A stretch of 64,000 nt of DNA, from assembly GCA_016748015.1 (NCBI GenBank), contig JAAOMT010000531.1, forward strand, positions 290,295 to 354,294. Reading direction: 5' to 3'. The notes under the pieces were generated by a model. It was not told the DNA's origin. It saw only the letters and a program-made list of their open reading frames with translations, and did not search any database. The position numbers were made by a program, and so were the translations under genes. Each line of letters opens with the position of its first letter. The stretch's first letter is position 1. This DNA is from Geosiphon pyriformis (lineage: Eukaryota > Glomeromycota > Glomeromycetes > Archaeosporales > Geosiphonaceae). Below are positions 56,966 through 64,000 of the stretch, piece by piece.

Positions 56966-57386
56966 TTCTTAAGATTAAGCTTTATTAAAATCTAAATACT
57001 ATTTGTAATTTTGTAATAATAATTCAAAATTATTAAAATTTCAGTTCTGTAAGTTTTTTAATATATTAAATTTTTAGGAGTTAGAAAATCAAATTTTATA
57101 AAATATTTTCACAAGTATAAAATAAATTATAAAGTCTAAAAGCTATTTTAAGTTTGTAACAAATATTTTTTGGTTTGGCTTTTGTTTTAAATTTATTATA
57201 AAGTTGTTTTTGAATAGTTTTAAATATAAAATTTACTGTTTTGAGCTTCAATCTTTTTTTGTAAAGTATTTTTTCAATATAAAAATATTTATAAATTAGA
57301 AAATATTTGTTGTTTTGTTTATTAAAACACTATTAAAGTTTTTGTTAAATTGTAGTATTTGGTAAAATATTAATAAAAGTAAATAT
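56966..57386 (-). mobile_element. Gypsy G5 internal 3' end (decayed)
   Basis: TTCTTAAGATTAAGCTTTATTAAAAT matches G3's TTTAATATTAAGCTCTGTCAAAAT (45035-45058) apart from transitions. It has the same 25-base spacing from the LTR end once LINE-D is removed. This is polypurine tract plus tail-ORF sequence of a minus-strand gypsy element whose 3' LTR is 18698-19656. No readable frame. It is interrupted at 57387 by an LTR-B. Confidence 0.55.
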
Positions 57387-59019
57387 TATTATAGATAAAC
57401 TTAGTAGAATAAAATTGTAACTTTTAGTATTTGTAATTTAGAAGTTGATTAAGCATAGATGTAATAATTTTTTTAATTACATTAGTTATTAATTTTTAAA
57501 AGCTTTTTTATTTAAAGTTATATTTACTAAGTTTTTTGTTATAAGGCACAGAATTCTGGTTTTTTTAATTGTTATTGTAGTTATATTTGTATTTTTCTCT
57601 AAACTAGTAAATACAGTTATTAGAATTTGGCATTGTTTTTTCACTTTTCTAATAAGTTTATAAGATAAATTTAATATTCAAATTTAAAAAAAGCTTTTTT
57701 TTTTACCAGATTATTATAAAGTTTATTTTTAAACAATTAATTTTTTACAAGAGAAAAATCAAAAAAATAAAACAAAAAAAAACAAAAAAAAAAGAGAAAT
57801 TAGTATTATTAATTGTCATAATTAAAAGTAATTAATTTAAGTTATTAGAATTTTAAAGCTGTTTATATTATTATAGTTGAAACTCTTATTTTTTATTGGT
57901 TATTATATGTATTAGCCACTAATATTATATAATTAATTATCTTATTTTTAGATAGTAATTATTAACTTGATTATTAATCTAATTATTAACCTGGTTATTG
58001 ACCACTTTTAATAGCTATATAAGCAATAAATCTCTTAGCTATAGAAAAGCATATAGAAATAAAATAACAACTCTTATCTTAATTTTTCTTTTATTACTAA
58101 TTTTTTTTTCCCTACTTTCAAGTATCTAAACATTTTGAGATAAAAGATTACTTGTTAGTTATTATCTACTCTTTTTTTAACTCATATAATTGTAATATTT
58201 GAAAATTATTGAATAAAATATAACTAAAAAACACATTTAATACTTGATATTAAATTCTAAAAGTGCTAATATGAGACATAAAATTATATTAGTATGTTAT
58301 TATTTGTTAACAATATGAATTATTTTTCTACTTTCAGATTCTCTGGTTATTTTTTGAAAAAAATAGTGACTAAAATAATTTATAAAACTGATCTTACATA
58401 TTAAATTTATACTTATTCAATTTGCTTTTTAAAGTTGAATTTTCTTTGATTGATTTTATTACCATACAATTTTGTTTTTTCTTGTTATCTGTTAGCTTAT
58501 TACTCTAATTCATAATAATATTAATAATATTTAACCTAAAATAAAGATAACAAAAGCAATTAATTTGATTTTTAATAATTAAAATATTAAAATTATATAA
58601 GATAATTTAAAATAAAAAGATTATATTAAACTGATTTACTAATAAATATAATAAAATTAATTTAGATTATGATTAAGATATTTAATAAAAAAATAATTTT
58701 TGTTCTTTTTTGCTTTTTTATTTTATTTTTTTATTTGTTAAAACTACTTATTTTTATATATATTCTCTAGTTCTATAAGATTGCTTTCAATTGCTTATTA
58801 TTATTAATTATTGTTTGTTATTTTCATTATTGCTTTGTTTTTTTATGCTATAACTAGTTATTTTGTGCTATTTTATATTATTGTATATTATTTTGTATTA
58901 TTCTAAGTTATTTTATGTTATTCTGTATTGTTTTGTATTATTATATTTTTTCTATGTTCTTATATATTAGTCATATTTTTTTTAATAATTTTTGAATTGG
59001 GTTTTCTACTTAAATAATA
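57387..59019 (-). repeat. Decayed LTR-B with an internal insertion
   Basis: TATTATAGATAAACTTAGTAG (decayed TGTTACAGATAAACTTGGTGAG) to CTACTTAAATAATA. Internal blocks match G2's LTR step by step (TTATAAGGCACAGA, GGCATTGTTTTTTCAC, ACCAGATTATTATAAAG, TAAGATTGCTTTCAATTG, TGTTATTCT units near 58900). Without the inserted 57860-58552 it is about 935 bp. It is either the 3' LTR of its own element or a solo LTR in G5; flanks ATAT and ACTT are an imperfect TSD. Confidence 0.7.
57855..58557. repeat. Putative 693-bp solo LTR of another family, 5-bp TSD
   Basis: A segment with no counterpart in LTR-B, from TGTTTATATT (57860) to AAGATAACA (58552), with AAAGC on both sides (57855-57859, 58553-58557). LTR-B homology resumes after it. 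It holds CTATATAAGCAATAAA (58013-58028), a TATA-like box followed by a poly(A)-type signal. No similarity to the other LTRs here. Confidence 0.45.
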
Positions 59020-62000
59020 ACTTTAAATTTTTTTTTTAAGCTTGTTTTAAAAGTTTTAATAAGTAAATTTCAGAATAATTTCTTGTGTTTTTTTTATAAA
59101 GATGGTAATTTTATGAATTTATGATTAAAATTGTAACAAATTCTGTTTAAATATAATTAATGTGTTTTCTAATAATAGTTATAAATAATTTGAATAGTAT
59201 ATTTAAGACTAATATTAGTTTTTAAGATAATTATTGAATGTTTTAAAGAATAGTTATAATAAACTTATTAAAGATAAAAAAAATAAAATTTTTATTTTTG
59301 GTATGTAAGTTTATATATTATTTTTGTTTTGTTTTTTTATGTAATTTTTAATTATTTTTGTAAAATAATTTTACTCATATAAAAATAAAATAAAAAAATT
59401 TAATTATTAAATATTCAGATTTAAAAATTGTTTAATAACAAATATTAATTCTAAATTTCAGAAAATATCTTTAAAATTAACCAAAAAAAATTGTATACTA
59501 ATTTGTGGAATTAGAAGTTTAGAATTAATTCTAAAATAATAGCATTTAAGTCTGTTATTATATGTAATTTTTTTTAAAATTTTATTATCAAATTTTAATT
59601 TATATAATCTATTTTTTGAAATTTTATGTATATAAAATAGTTTATTCTATTTGTGATCAAATTTTTCACTTTATTGTTTTTTAGTCTTAGTTTTATGTAA
59701 GAAAACTTTGTTTTTAACTTTAAATTTATTAATAATTGGTAGTAATTTATTGTTATAATATTTTTTTTGTTGAATTTAAGAGTATTTTATATATGTAACT
59801 GCAATTTAAAATTTTTTTTCTAATGTACTAAAAAGTATATAAGCTTTTTTTTGTAGTGTTTTTTAAAAGTTGTTTTCTATTATTGATTAAATTAGTTAAG
59901 ATTTTATTGTAAAATTAATTGGTAATATTATTGTTTTTTTATAGATTAGATTAAATAATATATGTTTTATTGTATCTTGTTTTAATGTTTTATATGCTAA
60001 TAATACTAATAAAATAAAGAAATTTTATTCTTGCTTAAAACTATTAAGATTTTGGCTAATAATTCACAAAATGTTTTATTAAAACATTTTACAAATTCAT
60101 ATGTTTATAAATAATAAGACAAAAATAAAGATCTCTTAACATTAAATTGATTACAAATTTTTTGTATTAAGTTATTTATAAAATATGTTTTTTGATTAAA
60201 TAAAATTTTTATTAAGCAATTATGTCTACAAATAATGTTTTTATAGATAAAATTTGCAATTGATTTTGCATCTGTTTATTGAATTTTTTTTGCTTTAAGC
60301 TATTTAGTAAAATAATTTATTACAACTACAATATATCAGTTTTTTTGAGTTGTAATAAGTAGTAATTTGACTAAATTAATACCAACTTAATTAAAAAATT
60401 GTTTAATATTAATTAAATTTAGAGATTTTATAAAGTGTGTTTCTTTTTTTCTTTAATAATTATTTCAAATTTTGAAATATTGATAAATTTTTTTTTATTT
60501 GGAACCAAAAATATTGTTTTAATGTACTTTAAATTTATTGTGTAAAAAATATTGTTTTGTTTAATGTTATAATTAATGTTTTTTATTAAAAAACCAAGTT
60601 TTTAGTATTGTAAATATCTTTAAGTATTGTTTAAAGTTATTATAATTTTTGGGATCTATTGTTTATTGTTTGTTGCTATTTAATTAAATTAAATAGTGTT
60701 TGTAATTTTTAATTTTGTCTTATTTTGAAAAAACAATTAATATTTATATATAATTTTCTTAATTTGTAATATACAATGTATTTATAGTTTGCAAAAAATT
60801 TATTCTAATAGATTTATTTGGTATTTAATTTGGAGCTTTTGTTTTGTAACTATTTGAATTTAATATTATTAGTAACAATATTGAATTTTTTAAATTTAAA
60901 ATATATATTAAAATAATAAAAAGTCTAAATTTCTGTTATTGTTTTTAATTTAATAACAAAGTAATTTTTTATTTTTTATTTTAATGTTTTATTAACATAA
61001 ACAATTATTTGTTCATTGCTATTGTTATTTAGTTAAGATAAAATAGTATTAAAAACTGTGTATAAAGTATTTATAACTAATTAAAATTTTTTATTATAGT
61101 TGAAATAAGCTAAAATTAAAACTGTTATTGGTTTTTTCTTAAGAATATTAAAGATTTTTTGCTGTTTTAAAGTTTATTTATATTTTATGTTTTTGTTAAT
61201 CAAATAATTTAAAAGTTTAGTAATTTCAAAAAATTTTTTGATAAATTTTTGATAATAAGATATTAATTCTGTAAATTTTTTTAATTTAATAATATTTTAA
61301 AAAATTTTGAAATTTTTAATCATACTAAATTTTTTTAAATCTGGTTTAATTTTTTTTCACTAATAATATAATCAAAAAAAACCAAACTTGTTTTTTTAAA
61401 ATAGTATTTTTTTATGTTTAATTTCAATTCTGTTTTTTATAATAATTAAAAAACTTTTTACAAGTAAATTAAATAAGCTTTAAATAATAATAAGTAGATA
61501 TTAATATTATTAAGATAAACAACTATTGATTTTCAAAAAAATTCAATATAAATAACATTTATAAGTTGTTAGAATATTGTTAGTATATTATATAATCTAA
61601 AAAACATTATTTTAATCTCATAATTTTTATTTAAGTTGTAAAAAATGTTTTTAGATAATTTTTAAAATTCATAATAATTTGTTAATATTTATTTTTCAAA
61701 TTTAATATTGAAAAGTATTTTAACTTGTTAAGTATATCTAGTATATTATTAATTTGGAACAAAAAATAAGTGTTTTTAATTATAACACTATTTAATTAGC
61801 AATAGTTAACATAAAAATAAATTTTTTTTTTAACAAAAATTATTAATAAAGTTTAAAAACTTATTAATAGTTAAATAAGTCTATTATTGAATATATATTA
61901 AATTTCTTCTTAAATAAATTGGTGGTTTTTAAATAAGACTTAGTAAATTTGTTGTTATCTTAATTTTGTATCTTTAATATAAATTTGATATTAAACCAGA

Positions 62001-62400
62001 TCAGTTTTTTTAAGATTATTGTTTTTTCAGCAAATATGTTTGTATATTTTATAATTAATTTTTTAAATTGTTTTTGTTATTATAATTCTAATTGTTTTAT
62101 GTTGATTTGAAATAATTTTTGTTAATAAAAGTTAAGTTAAATTTTAAAAAAGAATGTCTAATTATTTCTGTAAAATTTGAAACTTTTTGTAATAGTTTTT
62201 GTTAAAAGATATTATTATAAATAATTCTAATTTCTAAATAATTATTTAAAATAATAGAGTAGTTATTAAGATTGTAAAATACAATATTAAATTCCTTAAT
62301 TTTTTTAGACAAATAAATATTTGAAATTGAAATTTTATATTCTTTGCAGATTTTTACATTAAATTCAAATAATAATTGTTTTTAGTAGTCTAAAAATCTG
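59020..62400 (-). mobile_element. Decayed gypsy internal region (integrase, RNase H, RT)
   Basis: Minus-strand nucleotide homology to G2/G3 in order: integrase C-terminus near 59640-59700 (GATCAAATTTTTCAC), integrase core near 60060-60370, and RT around 61380-61560 (including the block that encodes KCFFGKTELK, and GATTTTCAAAAAAATTC next to the active site). C and G are almost gone; no frame longer than a few dozen codons. It may belong to G5 (if 57387-59019 is a solo LTR) or to an element with that LTR as its 3' LTR. No 5' LTR seen on the right; the exact right border is uncertain. Confidence 0.65.
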
Positions 62401-62925
62401 ATAAAATTTATTATATATGTTAAAAACTATATTTATTGGAATTGTAAATTATCCAATTAATTTAAAGTCTTAAATTTTTCTTTTATTATTGTTAAGTTTT
62501 TCTTAATTTTTAACTAATTGCAAACCCAAAATGTTAATTTAATTTAATGAGTAAGATTTAAACACTACTTAATACAATACTTAATAATATACAAATATAA
62601 AAAACACAAATAAAATAAAAATAATAAAATGTTTTAACAGTTTTTTGGTTCTTAATAGTAAAAAAATTATTAAAAGCAAGTTTTTTATGTTGTTTTTTAA
62701 TAATAATTTATTGCTTTATACACAATAATAATAATTAAAACTTTTTTTCCAATTAAAATATAAGTTTACAATTATTGGTGTTTCTATAAATGTGTTTGTT
62801 TGGCTTTTCAAGCATTTAAAGTTTCTTGCTTGCACAATAAATTGCAATTGCTTGTTAAATAACTTAAACAGAAAATTAGTAATCAAGTTTTATAGAAAAT
62901 TATATGAAAGAATTTTTGTAAAGCA
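62401..62925. other. Unassigned AT-rich DNA
   Basis: Mostly A/T runs, without an open frame, LTR ends or clear homology to the elements described. It could be further decayed gypsy sequence or the original intergenic DNA next to the host gene. Confidence 0.6.
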
Positions 62926-63073
62926 ATTAAAATCTTTTAGATCTTGGTTTTCTTTCTTCAACTTGAATTAAGTTTTTCTTAGGCCTTTTGATATATATAT
63001 ATTTTCCTTTCAAACCAAACATTTGAGTACGTCTATCGTTCCAATCTTCAAAGACATCTTGTTTGTAATAATA
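62926..63073 (-). other. Possible orphan 3' exon
   Basis: On the minus strand a TTTGTTTAG 3' splice-like site (63082-63074) is followed by an open frame of 48 codons: YYYKQDVFEDWNDRRTQMF, GKYIYIKRPKKNLIQVEE, ending KPRSKRF-TAA at 62926. Composition is protein-like (charged, with Trp/Asp/Arg), unlike frames in decayed repeats. Not recognised. Only about 270 bases separate it from the divergent bL32m gene, so a full gene with promoter hardly fits. It may be a gene relic or chance. Confidence 0.3.
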
Positions 63074-63344
63074 AAAGAGCTAAACAAATGTTTGAAAGCT
63101 TGAGAAGCAGTACTCCATGGCGAATTGACATTTACATAGCATTGCTATAGTGTAAAGATGGTCAATGAATTTGGCACATCATGCTGCTAAAAGCTAAATT
63201 ATTACACATTTTCAATTTTTTACTTGACCGAAAATTTTTAAATCACAGATTGATCAGCAACAGCGCGTAACATTTTTCCCAAAGCCCGACTCATTGAAAA
63301 AACTGGGATAATCAAACCTTGTGACCTCTTTCAGAAGCAGAAAA
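63074..63344. other. Upstream region of bL32m
   Basis: 271 bases of more mixed composition than the transposon block, presumably holding the promoter and 5' UTR. A CCCGACTCATTG block (63285-63296) and an AT-rich part are present. No convincing TATA box could be assigned. Confidence 0.4.
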
Positions 63345-63746
63345 ATGGCCCTTCGGATTTCGACGCCAAGATTAACTAGTGCAATCACTCTTAACTCTTT
63401 CGCACCGCAGTTTCTCGGTCAGCTGCGATTGCCTTCATTTTTATCAATTTACCAATGGCGAGACACTTGGCAAAGGGCGAGTTTATCGGCAGTATTGGCT
63501 GAAATCTTCGGTCCGTTCTTATGGGCTGTACCAAAGCAAAAGACTTCATACAGAAGGAAACGTATTCGCGCAATGGCCAACAGTTCCCTTAAAGACGTTA
63601 CTAATTTCGGCAAATGTATGGGCTGTGGTCGGCTAAAGAGATCCCACCATCTCTGCGAATTTTGTTACAAGGATTTTTGTCGACGAGCAAAGAAAGAACG
63701 CCGAGCTGGGACATCGGACGGCGATGGAATATATGAATCTAAATAA
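63345..63746 (+). CDS. MRPL32: Mitochondrial ribosomal protein bL32m, nuclear-encoded
   Basis: 133 residues. The N-terminus (about 1-60) is Arg/Ser/Leu-rich with few acids, as a mitochondrial targeting presequence. The mature L32 domain starts near AVPKQKTSYRRKRIR (about residues 61-75), continues NSSLKDVTNFGKC and has a CxxC-x9-CxxC zinc site (CMGC...CEFC, about residues 87-102), then YKDFCRRAKKER. L32 is part of the large subunit near the peptidyl transferase centre; in yeast and mammals its presequence is removed by the m-AAA protease. The start is the ATG at 63345, with A at -3; an upstream GTG in frame (63321) is not preferred. No intron needed. Shorter than yeast MrpL32 (183 aa). Codon use and GC are clearly higher than in the transposons. 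Confidence 0.93.
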   Translation: MALRISTPRLTSAITLNSFAPQFLGQLRLPSFLSIYQWRDTWQRASLSAVLAEIFGPFLWAVPKQKTSYRRKRIRAMANSSLKDVTNFGKCMGCGRLKRSHHLCEFCYKDFCRRAKKERRAGTSDGDGIYESK

Positions 63747-64000
63747 ATAAATTCAACATCACATTGAAGCTTGTTTTAATTCCCTGAATTTCTACTTCTC
63801 AAGTCTTGGATCATTATATTTATTAAACGAAGTTTGGCAAAGACTATAATACTTAAACTTGCAGTAATTTCAACCCCGTTTGGGCTAAACCACTTTGAAA
63901 GGGGAAATAGATACATGCCAAGGGCGCGGGGATACTAATGATTTGCATCATGATTTTGGAGACCTTGATACCAAAAAAGGAATTAAATAGCTCTCCCTGA
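63747..64000. other. bL32m 3' UTR and downstream DNA
   Basis: AAATAAATAAA overlaps and follows the stop codon (63738-63751) and could serve as a poly(A) signal. A second ATTTATTAAA lies at about 63818. No further gene was recognised up to the window end. Confidence 0.5.

Noticed and set aside
1-62400. Classical Neurospora-type RIP
   Set aside because: Some stops fit CpA changes, but several TSD changes are at CpG; the context cannot be decided by eye, so I call it transition decay only.
57387-62400. A complete fourth gypsy element with two LTRs
   Set aside because: No right LTR or PBS could be found, and the left LTR may be a solo LTR in G5; kept as a decayed region.
63321-63344. GTG start for bL32m eight codons upstream
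   Set aside because: A normal ATG with A at -3 follows at 63345 and gives a typical presequence; non-ATG initiation is not needed.

Overview
This window reads as nuclear DNA of a fungus with a very large, AT-rich, transposon-packed genome. The style of the LINE and Ty3/gypsy elements and of the one host gene fits an arbuscular mycorrhizal fungus such as Gigaspora (an inference, not proven here). The only confident host gene is at the right end: a nuclear gene for mitochondrial ribosomal protein bL32m (63345-63746, + strand). It sits in a short stretch of visibly more balanced base composition. Nearly everything from 1 to about 62.4 kb is retrotransposons inserted into one another, at different stages of decay.

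Layout. (1) 1-4560: LINE-B, minus strand, heavily decayed. (2) 4561-18697: an ancient minus-strand LINE-A, split by LINE-B on its left, a solo LTR-C (5064-6034), a young near-complete LINE-C (7008-13811), and a solo LTR-B (14631-16549) that itself contains a solo LTR-A (15330-16221). (3) 18698-19656 and 56966-57386: remains of a minus-strand gypsy element, G5 (LTR-C family). (4) 19667-56954: a plus-strand LINE-D inserted at the LTR/polypurine junction of G5. LINE-D is split by gypsy G1 (23498-43730, + strand, itself split by gypsy G2, 26124-36264, minus strand) and by gypsy G3 (44099-54367, minus strand). (5) 57387-59019: another LTR-B holding a 693-bp putative solo LTR, followed by decayed gypsy pol to about 62.4 kb. 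(6) 62.4-64.0 kb: unassigned AT-rich DNA, a possible orphan exon, and the bL32m gene.

The nesting rests on target-site duplications (TSDs). All insertions of the LTR-A, B and C families with readable borders give 4-bp TSDs, and the copies differ only by C/T or G/A transitions. LINE insertions give 11-14 bp TSDs. Removing each insert rejoins the host element collinearly and, where coding can be read, in frame.

The LINE family has an ORF1 with a CCHC zinc knuckle and an ORF2 with APE-type endonuclease, reverse transcriptase, RNase H and a C-terminal zinc motif. The two ORFs overlap by ATGA. The gypsy families encode Gag with a CCHC knuckle, an aspartic protease, a Cys-rich module, a dUTPase, RT/RNase H, integrase and an unknown tail ORF. 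No element here looks autonomous: all carry nonsense codons and several have lost catalytic residues, mostly through transitions. The U5 of the LTRs carries a segment complementary to the primer-binding site, which hints at an unusual priming arrangement.
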